Source: Malikia sp.
GTDB lineage: Bacteria > Pseudomonadota > Gammaproteobacteria > Burkholderiales > Burkholderiaceae_C
Assembly (NCBI RefSeq): GCF_028687635.1
Contig: NZ_JAQTZS010000002.1
Span: 148,682-212,681, forward strand
Reading direction: 5' to 3'
Length of the DNA stretch: 64,000 nucleotides
Within the stretch, counting starts at the first letter, position 1, and the number at the start of each line of letters is the position of its first letter. Shown here in pieces: positions 21,646 through 30,916 of the stretch. A program made the position numbers and the translations under genes. Under the pieces are notes generated by a model, which was not told the origin of the DNA, searched no databases, and saw only the letters and a list, made by a program, of their open reading frames with translations.

Positions 21646-21722
21646 GGTGGCTGTAGCTCAGTTGGTAGAGTCCAGGATTGTGATTCCTGTTGTCGTGGGT
21701 TCGAGTCCCATCAGCCACCCCA
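21646..21722 (+). tRNA. tRNA-His (GTG), copy 2
   Basis: A base-for-base repeat of the first tRNA-His over all 77 nt, including G-1 and the encoded CCA. The two are 30 nt apart and very likely share one transcript. A rho-independent terminator follows at about 21805. Confidence 0.95.
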
Positions 21723-21804
21723 CGCCATTCAACGGTTTTGCAAAGTCTGTTTCCAGCAAGTCCCTCAAACGATACTACTGGAATCCTTTGTGAAGTCTGA
21801 CCAG

Positions 21805-21828
21805 AAGCCCGGCCTTGCCGGGCTTTTT
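21805..21828 (+). terminator. Rho-independent terminator after tRNA-His genes
   Basis: An 8-bp stem AGCCCGGC/GCCGGGCT with a 3-nt CTT loop is followed by a T run (21824-21828). An outer CCAGAA/TTCTGG pairing would lengthen the structure. It ends the tRNA transcript. Confidence 0.8.
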
Positions 21829-21948
21829 CCTTTCTGGCGTTGCCCTGCGCCCGGCAGAGGCTTGCGTTCAGCCGAGAAAACACTACCATCGCGCCTGTCA
21901 GGCCGATAGACCTGTTTTAGGCAAGGCCCTGGCGTTCAGGGAGGCACC

Positions 21949-22140
21949 ATGCGTGACTGGTCAGACGACATCGACGACGTTTCCGACGAAAACCCCGCCA
22001 ACTACGATTTGCGTGGCCGCTTCAAGCCCCACCAGCGGGCCCAGCTGGAGCATTCGCAGATCGCACACGAGAAGTTCGACGACGAGCTGCGGCCACGGCA
22101 TGACTGGCAGCCGCCGTCATCGCCAGCGATCCGCCGCTAA
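21949..22140 (+). CDS. Small acidic/basic protein of unknown function (63 aa)
   Basis: A 63-residue ORF with a strong Shine-Dalgarno AGGGAGG at 21938-21944, 4 nt before the ATG. The N-terminus is acidic (MRDWSDDIDDVSDENP); the rest is basic and rich in His, Arg and Gln. There is no signal peptide, membrane segment or known motif. It sits alone between the tRNA terminator and the convergent LexA-like gene. The ribosome-binding site and codon use argue that it is real; its function is unknown. Confidence 0.55.
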   Translation: MRDWSDDIDDVSDENPANYDLRGRFKPHQRAQLEHSQIAHEKFDDELRPRHDWQPPSSPAIRR

Positions 22141-22188
22141 ACGCCAGCAGCGGACTGTCCGGTCCGGCTGGCATGACCGGCGTCCCGT

Positions 22189-22824
22189 TCAGCGGAACTG
22201 CCTGACGCTGGCTGTCACGACGCCCCAGATGGGCAGTTCCTGCCCCTCCTGCGCCATGATCTCGGGGAAGTCGGGGTGGGCCGGCAGCAGCTTGACGACG
22301 CCATCCTGCCGGTGCAGCTGCCTGCAGCTGAGTTCGCCGTCGAGCAGCACGACCACCAAGTCGCCATGCCGCGCGGCGAGCGACTGATCGACCAGCAACA
22401 GGCTGCCGTCCAGGATGCCGGCGTCGCGCATCGCGTCGCCACGCATCCGCACCAGCCGGTGGGCTGCCTCGTTCACGCCCAGCCCCAGCGCATCGGCCAG
22501 TGCCCGCGGCGAGGCGGCCCAGCTGTCGTGACAGGGCAGGGCGGCAGCCGGTCTGGGCTCTGGCTGGCCGTCCTGCGGCTGGTCCAGCCAGCCTGCGGGC
22601 TGACCGCAGGCGGACTCGATGCGCCGGGCGAGCTTGGGTCCGATCGGCGTGCCGGACTTGATGCGGCTCCACTGGCTGCCGGCGATCTCAAGCCGGTCCG
22701 CGAAATCGCGGTCCTCGCCGCTGCGGCCCTCGGCCAGCTCGCGCAGGCGCCAGCGTAGCCACAGGGTCAGGGTGTTGCGCTGGCGCAGGGCCACGAGTTC
22801 GGGGGGAATGGGCTTGGGCGGCAT
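22189..22824 (-). CDS. LexA/UmuD-like (S24-fold) transcriptional regulator with apparently lost protease dyad
   Basis: A 211-residue protein with an N-terminal HTH-like part (about 28-75; DFADRLEIAGSQWSRIKSG reads as an XRE-type helix-turn-helix). The C-terminal S24/UmuD-fold domain is at about 120-205 (RLVRMRGDAMRDAGILDGS, ARHGDLVVVLLDGELSCRQL, IWGVVTASVR). In active LexA/UmuD relatives the cleavage serine sits in GD-S-M and the general-base lysine follows the GE-x-x-V-K stretch. Here these read GDAM and GELSCRQL, so serine is Ala and no lysine is in place. Self-cleavage is therefore unlikely (inference by motif comparison). It is divergent from arfB, with a possible operator just upstream. 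It may be a constitutive or ligand-driven repressor. Confidence 0.8.
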   Translation of the reverse strand: MPPKPIPPELVALRQRNTLTLWLRWRLRELAEGRSGEDRDFADRLEIAGSQWSRIKSGTPIGPKLARRIESACGQPAGWLDQPQDGQPEPRPAAALPCHDSWAASPRALADALGLGVNEAAHRLVRMRGDAMRDAGILDGSLLLVDQSLAARHGDLVVVLLDGELSCRQLHRQDGVVKLLPAHPDFPEIMAQEGQELPIWGVVTASVRQFR

Positions 22825-22826
22825 GG

Positions 22827-22845
22827 CTGTATGGTAATCAAACAG
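22827..22845. promoter_or_regulatory. Possible operator of the LexA-like regulator
   Basis: The imperfect palindrome CTGTAT-GGTAATC-AAACAG starts 3 bp upstream of the regulator's start codon. The half-sites CTGTAT/CTGTTT resemble LexA-class half-sites, but the spacing is wider than in E. coli LexA boxes. A + strand TTGACT hexamer at 22847-22852 lies next to it. Autoregulation is inference. Confidence 0.35.
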
Positions 22846-22977
22846 ATTGACTTTAATGTAGCAGAATAAGATCGATGGTCATTGCTACCGAGTCGTCTTG
22901 TCTGTGCCATCCTCTTTTTTCGCCCTTTCTGTCTCCGCGCGCTTGGCGGTCGGCTGCCCCGCGCCGGGAGCCCGGGC

Positions 22978-23382
22978 ATGAGGCCGGTGCTGGCCGTCGA
23001 TCCGGCCGAGGTCGAGCTGCACGCGATCCGGGCGCAGGGGCCTGGCGGCCAGAACGTCAACAAGGTTTCGAGCGCGGTGCAGCTGCGCTTCGATATTGCC
23101 GCCTCGTCATTGCCCGAGGCGGTCCGGCTCCGGCTGCTGGCCCTGTCCGATCGGCGCATCAGCGGCGCGGGCGTGCTGGTGATCAAGGCGCAGTCGTTTC
23201 GGACCCAGGAGGCCAATCGGGACGACGCCTGGCGGCGCTTGCAGGAGTTGGTGAATTCGGTGGCCGAGGCCCCCAAGGCGCGCCGGCCGACGCGGCCGAC
23301 CTATGGCTCGCGGCAGCGGCGCCTGCAGGGCAAGGCCAAGCGTGCCGAGGTCAAGGCGGGCCGGGGCCGCATCGACGGCTGA
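22978..23382 (+). CDS. arfB: Alternative ribosome-rescue factor ArfB (YaeJ-type peptidyl-tRNA hydrolase)
   Basis: A 134-residue release-factor-like hydrolase with the catalytic GGQ motif in RAQGPGGQNVNKVSSAVQL. The C-terminal tail is basic (KAKRAEVKAGRGRIDG); in ArfB this tail enters the empty mRNA channel of stalled ribosomes. There is no stop-codon-recognition domain, and the length fits ArfB (about 140) rather than a full release factor. I chose ATG 22978 because the ArfB fold begins at once (MRPVLAVDPAEVELH); an earlier in-frame start at 22882 would add an unrelated hydrophobic stretch. It rescues ribosomes stalled on mRNAs lacking a stop codon. Confidence 0.9.
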   Translation: MRPVLAVDPAEVELHAIRAQGPGGQNVNKVSSAVQLRFDIAASSLPEAVRLRLLALSDRRISGAGVLVIKAQSFRTQEANRDDAWRRLQELVNSVAEAPKARRPTRPTYGSRQRRLQGKAKRAEVKAGRGRIDG

Positions 23383-23445
23383 GCCGGTAGCCCCGAGCAA
23401 GGCCCAACTCGCACCTGGCATCGTGGCGGTGGCTACACTGGCCGC

Positions 23446-24135
<690 letters not shown>

Positions 24136-24139
24136 AGCC

Positions 24140-26770
24140 ATGCGGCTGGGCGTCTATCTTGCGCTGCTGCGCAGCTTTTCCTGGCAGGAGCTGCGACTCC
24201 ATCCCTGGCGTCACGCGATGGCGGTGCTGGCCGTCATGCTGGGCGTGGGGCTGGCCCTGTCGGTGCACCTGATCAATGCCTCGGCGCTGTCGGAGTTCTC
24301 GGCGGCGGCGCAAAGCGCCAGTGGCGAGCCCGACGCGCAGCTGCGCGGTGCCGCTGGCCGACTCGATGAGCGCTGGCTGGAGTTGGTACAGGCGCAGGCC
24401 CAGGTGCGCGAGGCCAGCCCGGTGCTGGAGCTGCAGACCCAGCTGCTCGATGCCCGGGGCCAGCGCGTCAGCGCGCGTCTGTGGGGCGTGGACGCCTTGG
24501 CGATGCCGGCGATCCAGCCGGCGCTGGCGCTGCAACCCGACCAGGGTGCGAGCCGGCTGGATATCTTCGCGGCTGATGCGGTGTTCCTGAATCCGGCGGC
24601 GCAGCGGGCGATCGGCGATGGGGTAACCCATGCCGAGGTCCAGATCGGCCTGCGGCGACAGCCCTTGCGCGTGGCCGGCCGGGTTGCGCAGGGTGGTGGT
24701 GCTCCGCTGCTGGTGATGGACGTGGCGGCCTTGCAGGACCTGAGCGGCAGCCTGGGTCACTTGAGCCGGATCGACCTGCGGCTGGCGCCGGGCACGAGCC
24801 CCGAGGCGCTGCTGGCCTCGTTGCGGCAGGCGGCGCGGCAGAGTCCATGGGCACGGGAACTCGACCCCGGCGCGCTGCTGCTGCAGCGGCCCGCCGATGC
24901 TGGCAACCGTCTGGGGCAGCTCTCGCGCGCCTACCGGGTCAACCTGACGGTGCTGGCGCTGGTGGCGCTGTTCACCGGCGCCTTCCTGGTGTTTTCGGTG
25001 CTGAGCCTGAGCGTGACCCAGCGCCAGCCGTCCTTCGCGCTGCTCGGCGTGCTCGGCATGGATGCCCGTCAGCGCCAGCGGCTGGTGCTGGCCGAGTCAG
25101 CGCTGGTCGGCGCGGCGGGCAGTGTGCTCGGGGTCGCGCTCGGCACGGCGCTGGCCTGGGGCGCGCTGCGCCTGCTCGGGGGCGACCTGGGTGGTGGCTA
25201 TTTCGGTGGCCTGGCGCCCCAGCTGGACTGGAGCCCGCTGGCCGCCACTGGCTATGGCGTGCTCGGCGTGGGCGCCGCGCTGCTGGGCGGCTGGTGGCCG
25301 GCGCTCGCGGTGCGCCGCCTGGCGCCTGCGCAGGCGCTCAAGGGCTGGGCCATGCAGCAGGGCGGTGCCGGCCGACTGGCCTGCTGGTCGGGGCCGGCGC
25401 TGCTGGCGCTGGCCTTCGGCCTGTGCTGGCTGCCGCCCATCGCCGGCCTGCCGCTGGCGGCCTATGTCGCGGTCGCCTGTGGCCTGCTCGGCGGCATCCT
25501 GGCGCTGCCGGCGCTGGTGCAAGCCACGCTGGGCTGGCTCGCGCCCCGGGTGCGGCGCCGCCCGCTCGCGCTGCTCGCGCTCGAACGCGCCCGGCGCTTT
25601 CCGCACAGCGCCTCGGTCGCGACTAGCGCGGTGGTGGCCAGCCTGGCGCTGTCGGTCGCGCTGACGGTGATGGTGGGCAGCTTTCGCGAGTCGGTCATGC
25701 GCTGGTTGGATGCCGTGCTGCCGGCCGAACTCTATTTGCGCGCCGCCGCCGGTGCCGGCGGTGCCGAGACCGCGCTGCTACCGCCCGATTTCGTGGCCGG
25801 GGTCGCGGCCCTGCCCGGCGTGGCGCGGGTCGAGGGCCTGCGCCTGCGCACGCTGACGCTGGACCCCAGCCGTCCAGCGGTGACGCTGATCGCCAGGCCG
25901 CTGCGGGCGGCTGGCGATTCTGTCTCTTCTGGCATACCACTGCCGCTGGTGGGTCCGGCGCTGCCTTGGCCCGCAGCCACGACAGCCCCGCAGGCGCCAG
26001 GAGCGGAAAAGCCCGTAGCTGGGCCAAGCCGGATCGCGGTCTTCGCGAGCGAGGCCCTGGCCGAGCTGCACGGCGCCCAGGTCGGTCGCGAGATCCTGCT
26101 GCCCGGCATCGGACCGTCCGGTACGCGCTTCTTGGTCGCGGGCATCTGGCGCGACTACGCGCGCCAGCAGGGCAGCCTGGTGATCGACGCGGCCGACTAC
26201 CAGCGCCTCACCGGCGACCGTTCGATCAACGACCTGGCCATTCACCTGGCGCCGGACGCGCCGGCCGACTTGCGAGCCAGGCTGGAGCAGGCCAGCGGCG
26301 GGCTCTACGAGCTCAATTCGGCGCAGGATATTCGGCAGATCTCGCTGCGCATCTTCGACCGCAGCTTCGCCGTCACCTACTGGCTGCAGGCGGTGGCCAT
26401 CGGCATGGGCCTGATGGGGGTCTCGGCCAGCTTCAGCGCCCAGGTGCTGGCGCGCCGGCGCGAGTTCGGACTGCTGCAGCATATTGGTCTGTCGCGCCGT
26501 CAGGTGCTGGGCCTGGTCGCGGCCGAGGGTGCGCTCTGGACCCTGCTGGGCGCGGCCGCTGGCCTGCTGCTCGGGCTGGCAGTCAGCGTGGTGCTGGTGC
26601 ACGTGGTCAATCCGCAGAGTTTCCACTGGACCATGGAGCTGCATCTGCCCTGGGGCCGGCTGCTGGCGCTCGCCTTTTCGGTCGTCGCGGCCGGCACCCT
26701 GACCGCCTGGCTCAGCGGCCGGCTCGCCGCCAGCCAGCAGGCGGTGCTGGCGGTCAGGCAGGACAGTTGA
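24140..26770 (+). CDS. FtsX-like ABC transporter permease
   Basis: An 876-residue membrane protein with an N-terminal TM ([20 protein letters not shown]), a periplasmic MacB-like domain (about 55-265), and an FtsX core of TM helices (about 270-400: [20 protein letters not shown]). A central TM block follows (about 415-520), then a second periplasmic domain (about 530-735) and a C-terminal FtsX core (about 745-870: [20 protein letters not shown]). This duplicated-FtsX layout is typical of large permeases paired with LolD-type ATPases and annotated as a putative ABC-type lysophospholipase or lipoprotein exporter. The substrate is unknown. It sits between its ATPase (4-nt gap) and the AttH-like gene (7-nt gap). 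Confidence 0.88.
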   Translation: MRLGVYLALLRSFSWQELRLHPWRHAMAVLAVMLGVGLALSVHLINASALSEFSAAAQSASGEPDAQLRGAAGRLDERWLELVQAQAQVREASPVLELQTQLLDARGQRVSARLWGVDALAMPAIQPALALQPDQGASRLDIFAADAVFLNPAAQRAIGDGVTHAEVQIGLRRQPLRVAGRVAQGGGAPLLVMDVAALQDLSGSLGHLSRIDLRLAPGTSPEALLASLRQAARQSPWARELDPGALLLQRPADAGNRLGQLSRAYRVNLTVLALVALFTGAFLVFSVLSLSVTQRQPSFALLGVLGMDARQRQRLVLAESALVGAAGSVLGVALGTALAWGALRLLGGDLGGGYFGGLAPQLDWSPLAATGYGVLGVGAALLGGWWPALAVRRLAPAQALKGWAMQQGGAGRLACWSGPALLALAFGLCWLPPIAGLPLAAYVAVACGLLGGILALPALVQATLGWLAPRVRRRPLALLALERARRFPHSASVATSAVVASLALSVALTVMVGSFRESVMRWLDAVLPAELYLRAAAGAGGAETALLPPDFVAGVAALPGVARVEGLRLRTLTLDPSRPAVTLIARPLRAAGDSVSSGIPLPLVGPALPWPAATTAPQAPGAEKPVAGPSRIAVFASEALAELHGAQVGREILLPGIGPSGTRFLVAGIWRDYARQQGSLVIDAADYQRLTGDRSINDLAIHLAPDAPADLRARLEQASGGLYELNSAQDIRQISLRIFDRSFAVTYWLQAVAIGMGLMGVSASFSAQVLARRREFGLLQHIGLSRRQVLGLVAAEGALWTLLGAAAGLLLGLAVSVVLVHVVNPQSFHWTMELHLPWGRLLALAFSVVAAGTLTAWLSGRLAASQQAVLAVRQDS

Positions 26771-26777
26771 ATCCACC

Positions 26778-27977
26778 ATGAACCCTTCCTTCGATCGCCT
26801 GCGCCGCCAGCTGCTGCTGCAGGGTCTGGCCCTGTCCTGCGCGGGGGCCGCGCCTGCGCTGGCGGCCCAGCCCGTCCAGGCCTCCGAGTCCGCTGGCCGC
26901 CGCACGCTCAAGCCCCGGCCGCTGGTCTTTCCGGCCGACCATGGCAGCCACAACGACGCGCGCACCGAGTGGTGGTATCTGACTGGCTGGTTGCGCGACG
27001 AGGCACAGCGGCTGTATGGCTTTCAGGTCACTTTCTTCCGCTCCCGGGTCGATCCGGCACAAGGCTTGCGCAGCCGGCTCGCCGCGCGTCAGCTGCTGTT
27101 CGCCCATGCCGCGTTGACCGATGTGGCCGGGCGTGCCCACTGGCATGACCAGGCGCTGGCGCGCTGGAACGGCGAGCCTGCCGAATGGCCCACGCCGCAG
27201 GCCAATGTGGCAATGCCGACCCAGCTGGGATTGCAGGCCAGCGCCGCAGTGCGGGATACCGACGTGCGACTGCGCGGCTGGCGCCTGCAGCGCCAGGCCG
27301 GTGACGGCGCCTACCGGACCCAGGTCCGCGCAGCTGATTTCGCGCTGACGCTGGACGCCGCGCCGACCCAGGATCTGCTGCTGCAGGGCGAGCGTGGCTG
27401 GTCGCGCAAGGGTCCTGGACCTGAGCAGGCCAGCCACTACTACAGTCAGCCACAGCTGCGCGTGAGCGGACAGCTGCAGCGGGCAGGGCGCAGCCACTCG
27501 GTCCGGGGCCAGGCCTGGCTCGACCACGAGTGGAGCGAGGCGCTGCTGCACCCCGAGGCCGTGGGCTGGGACTGGATCGGCATGAACCTGGACGATGGTT
27601 CCAGCCTGACCGCCTTCCAGCTGCGCCGCGCCGATGGCAGCGCGCTCTGGGCCGGCGGCTCCTGGCGGCCAGCGTCGGGGCCGGCTGGGCAGGCAGCAGC
27701 GCGCAGCTTCCAGCCCGGCGAGGTCACCTTCGAGCCTGGCCGCCGCTGGACCAGCCCGAGCACCGGCATCCGCTATCCGGTCGAGTGGCGGCTCACGACG
27801 CCGGCCGGGCGCTTCGCGGTGGCGGCGCTGCTCGACGCGCAGGAACTCGACAGCCGCCGCAGCACCGGCGCCATCTACTGGGAGGGGTTGAGCGAGCTCA
27901 AATCCGCCGATGGCGGGCCGCGCCTGGGGTTGGGCTACCTTGAGCTGACGGGATACGGTGCGCGGCTGGCGCTCTAG
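26778..27977 (+). CDS. AttH/CrtC-like (carotenoid 1,2-hydratase fold) lipocalin-like secreted protein
   Basis: A 399-residue protein with a Tat-like leader (two arginines in RLRRQLLLQG, then a hydrophobic stretch ending in AAPALAA). The N-terminal half has the family signature HNDARTEWWYLTGWL and GFQVTFFRSR. The middle has GWSRKGPGPEQASHYYSQPQ and the acid motif LDHEWSEALL, followed by GWDWIGMNLDDGSSL. Despite the hydratase name, members next to ABC/FtsX genes are not carotenoid enzymes; they are thought to handle a hydrophobic ligand in the periplasm. No carotenoid genes are nearby. It is the last gene of the ABC operon. Confidence 0.88.
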   Translation: MNPSFDRLRRQLLLQGLALSCAGAAPALAAQPVQASESAGRRTLKPRPLVFPADHGSHNDARTEWWYLTGWLRDEAQRLYGFQVTFFRSRVDPAQGLRSRLAARQLLFAHAALTDVAGRAHWHDQALARWNGEPAEWPTPQANVAMPTQLGLQASAAVRDTDVRLRGWRLQRQAGDGAYRTQVRAADFALTLDAAPTQDLLLQGERGWSRKGPGPEQASHYYSQPQLRVSGQLQRAGRSHSVRGQAWLDHEWSEALLHPEAVGWDWIGMNLDDGSSLTAFQLRRADGSALWAGGSWRPASGPAGQAAARSFQPGEVTFEPGRRWTSPSTGIRYPVEWRLTTPAGRFAVAALLDAQELDSRRSTGAIYWEGLSELKSADGGPRLGLGYLELTGYGARLAL

Positions 27978-28068
27978 CCGGCGCCCGCAGCATCAGGCTG
28001 CATCCTGCGCTTGAAGGCCTGCAGCCTGGCCCTGGCAGTGCCAGTCCCTCTTGTGTAGCATGTCGGGC

Positions 28069-28767
28069 ATGACTGATCTGTCCGCCTTTTCCATCACCCG
28101 CAAGTGGCCCGCCCACCATCCCGAGCGCCTGCAGCTGTACTCGCTGCCCACGCCCAACGGCGTCAAGGTCTCGATCCTGCTCGAGGAGCTCGGCCTGCCC
28201 TACGAGGCGCACAAGGTGAGCTTCGAGACGCGCGACCAGTTCTCGCCCGAGTTCCTGTCGCTCAACCCGAACAACAAGATCCCTGCCATCCTCGACCCCA
28301 ACGGTCCGGGCGATCAGCCGCTGGCGCTGTGGGAGTCGGGCGCCATCCTGATTTACCTGGCCGAAAAGACTGGTCGTTTCCTGCCGACCGAACCAGCCAG
28401 GCGCTACGAGACGCTGCAGTGGCTGATGTTCCAGATGGGTGGCATCGGCCCCATGTTCGGTCAGGTCGGCTTTTTCTACCTGTATGGCGGCAAGGATTAC
28501 GAGGACAAGCGCCCGCGCGACCGCTATGTCGCCGAGGCGACGCGCCTGCTCGGCGTGCTCGATCAGCGCCTGACGGGACGCGACTGGGTCATGGGCGACG
28601 AATACACCATCGCCGACATCGCGATCCTGCCCTGGATCCGCACCCTGCTCGAGCGCTACCAGGTGAGCGATCTCATCGGCTATGAACGCTTTGCCCAGGT
28701 TGACCGCGTCTACCGGGCCTGGCTGCAGCGTCCGGCCGTGCAGCGCGGCCTGAACGTGCCGGCCTGA
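28069..28767 (+). CDS. Glutathione S-transferase (YghU/YfcG-like)
   Basis: A 232-residue protein. The N-terminal thioredoxin-like domain (about 20-105) has LYSLPTPNGVKVSILLEEL, then NPNNKIPAI and the glutathione-binding ESGAILIYLAEK. An all-helical C-terminal domain (about 110-225) carries DRVLGVLDQRL-like helices and the N-capping motif IADIAILPWIR. This is the nu-class layout of disulfide-bond oxidoreductases that use glutathione. ATG 28069 is used; ATG 28060 would add three residues. It is monocistronic and convergent with recD. Confidence 0.9.
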   Translation: MTDLSAFSITRKWPAHHPERLQLYSLPTPNGVKVSILLEELGLPYEAHKVSFETRDQFSPEFLSLNPNNKIPAILDPNGPGDQPLALWESGAILIYLAEKTGRFLPTEPARRYETLQWLMFQMGGIGPMFGQVGFFYLYGGKDYEDKRPRDRYVAEATRLLGVLDQRLTGRDWVMGDEYTIADIAILPWIRTLLERYQVSDLIGYERFAQVDRVYRAWLQRPAVQRGLNVPA

Positions 28768-28792
28768 GGCCGTCAGGGTCGTCTGGGCCGGA

Positions 28793-30916
28793 TCAGCTGC
28801 CCAGCTTGGCCTTCAGCCCGCTGGCCCGCTTGAACTGGCGCCCGATCGCCAGGCCCAGCAGATTGGGTCGGGGTTCGATCACCGACAGGAACTCGCGCGC
28901 CCGGGTGACGCCGGTGTAGACCAGCTCGCGCGTCAGGATGTCGCCCCCGCTCTCCGGCAGCACCACCACGGTGTGGGCGAACTCCGAGCCCTGGCTCTTG
29001 TGGATGGTCATCGCGAAGCAGGTCTCGACATGGGCCAACCGGCTGACCGCGACCGAACGCAGCTGCTCGCCATCGAGGAACCAGACTCGCGGCGTGCGGC
29101 TTTCCGAAGCCGAGGGCAGCACCACGCCGACGTCGCCGTTGAACACGCCCAGCGCCGCGTCGTTGCGCGTGACCATGACCGGGCGGCCGATGAACCATTC
29201 GCCACTGGGCTTGAGCAGCCCGGCCCGGGCCAGCGCCTGCTGGATGTCCTGGTTCAGCTGCCGGTCGCCCCAGGTCCCGTCGTGCACCGCGCACAGGATG
29301 CGAAAGCGCTCGAAGCTGCGCAGCACGGCCTTGACCCAGTCGGCGTGCGCCGCCTCATGGTCCGTGCCGGGCGGCGGCTGATGCTGGTTGATGATGCCGA
29401 GGTAGTCGGCGAAGGAATCCGGCGCCAGTGGACGCCCGCGCAGCGCCAACCGCACGACGATGGCGGCATCATTGCCCGTCGCCAGCCAGACCTTGCCCGG
29501 GCTGGTCGATGGCTGGCCGATCGGGCTGGTCAGGGCTGGGTCCTGTGCCTCGGCGCTGCCCTTGGCCAGCAGCTCGTAGGCACCTGGCGGGTCGGCCCTG
29601 TCCGCAGAGGCCACGCCCTTGTTGACCGCGCGTGCCAGCAGGCCGATGTCGGTGCCGAAGCGCCGGCTGTGGCGCAGCATGACGGTCTGCTGCTCCAGCG
29701 GCGAACCGCTTGCTGTTGCAACGGTCAGTCGCTGGCCCGACACGGCTTCCAGGTAGGCCAGGGTCTGCGGGCTGTAGCGCGCCTCGCTGGCGCGGGCGCA
29801 CAGGTCGCCCAGTACCGAGCCGGCCTCGACCGAGGCCAGCTGGTCCTTGTCGCCGAGCAGGATCAGCCTGGCCTGTTGGGGCAGCGCCTGCAGCAGCGCG
29901 GCCATCATTTCCAGGTGCACCATCGAGGTCTCGTCGACGATCAGCACATCGACATCCAGCGGCGTGTCGGCATCAAAGCGGAATTGCCGCGTGTCCGGCC
30001 GCGCGCCCAGCAGGGCGTGCACGGTCTTGGCCTGGCCGATGCGCTGGGTCAGCGCCCGCAGGTCCAGCTTGTCTCCAAAGCGCTGCTGGATCTCCTGCAG
30101 CGACTGGTCGATCGAGCTGCGCAGCCGCGCCGCCGCCTTGCCCGTGGGCGCCGCCAGCGCGACCCTGAGGCTGGCCGGCTCCGGGTGCGTGGCCAGCAGC
30201 AGCGCCAGCAGCCTGGCGGCGGTGTAGGTCTTGCCGGTGCCAGGGCCGCCGGTGATGACGCTCAGGCCGCCGCGCAGGGCCAGGCCGCAGGCCACCTTCT
30301 GCCAGTCGCAACCCTCGATCGGCGCCGGGCCGTCGAACAGCCGGTCCAGCCAGGCCCGGGCCATGGGCAGGTCGACCGCCTGCGTGCGAGCGGCGCGCCG
30401 GGCGATCTGCGTCGCTACCTGTTCCTCGTAGATCCAGTAGCGGCGCAGATACAGCATCGGCGCGTCCATCGTGCCTGCCAGCACCAGCGGCTGGCCACGG
30501 TCCTCGTCGCCAGCATCGGTGTCAGTGCCCATGCTGCTGGCGCTGCCAGCGGCTGGAACCACGCGCACCAGCGGGCTGGCGCGCAAGGCCTGTACCCAGT
30601 CCGATGCGTTTCGCGGCAGCCTGGCCCAGAGCAGGTCGAGCGCCGCTTGCGCCTCGCCGCTCCAGCCCAGCAGGCCCTGGGGCTGGCTCACGCAGGGCGC
30701 CAGCGCCAGCGCGGTGTGGCCGCGCCCTTCCATCTGCGTCAGCAAGGCACTGGCCAGCAGGACGGGGGCAGCAGCCTGCGCGTCGAGCTCGCGCACGAAG
30801 GCGGCCATCGCGCTGTCGAGGCGGCGCAGCCAGCCGCGGTCCGACCAGGCGCGCAGGGTCGCGAGCAGCTCGTCGGGATCAATCGGGGTGATGGTCGCGC
30901 TCATGCTCGCGTTCAT
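28793..30916 (-). CDS. recD: Exodeoxyribonuclease V subunit RecD (5'-3' helicase)
   Basis: A 707-residue SF1B helicase. Walker A is GGPGTGKTYTAARLL (about 220), Walker B is LIVDETSMV, and motif III is LILLGDKDQLASVEAG. A C-terminal UvrD-like motif TIHKSQGSEF and VTRARE close the helicase core. The ATG (30916) overlaps the recB stop (ATGA), so recD is the last gene of the leftward recC-recB-recD operon. The product is the fast 5'-3' motor of RecBCD, which degrades or resects double-strand ends and loads RecA after Chi. Confidence 0.93.
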   Translation of the reverse strand: MNASMSATITPIDPDELLATLRAWSDRGWLRRLDSAMAAFVRELDAQAAAPVLLASALLTQMEGRGHTALALAPCVSQPQGLLGWSGEAQAALDLLWARLPRNASDWVQALRASPLVRVVPAAGSASSMGTDTDAGDEDRGQPLVLAGTMDAPMLYLRRYWIYEEQVATQIARRAARTQAVDLPMARAWLDRLFDGPAPIEGCDWQKVACGLALRGGLSVITGGPGTGKTYTAARLLALLLATHPEPASLRVALAAPTGKAAARLRSSIDQSLQEIQQRFGDKLDLRALTQRIGQAKTVHALLGARPDTRQFRFDADTPLDVDVLIVDETSMVHLEMMAALLQALPQQARLILLGDKDQLASVEAGSVLGDLCARASEARYSPQTLAYLEAVSGQRLTVATASGSPLEQQTVMLRHSRRFGTDIGLLARAVNKGVASADRADPPGAYELLAKGSAEAQDPALTSPIGQPSTSPGKVWLATGNDAAIVVRLALRGRPLAPDSFADYLGIINQHQPPPGTDHEAAHADWVKAVLRSFERFRILCAVHDGTWGDRQLNQDIQQALARAGLLKPSGEWFIGRPVMVTRNDAALGVFNGDVGVVLPSASESRTPRVWFLDGEQLRSVAVSRLAHVETCFAMTIHKSQGSEFAHTVVVLPESGGDILTRELVYTGVTRAREFLSVIEPRPNLLGLAIGRQFKRASGLKAKLGS

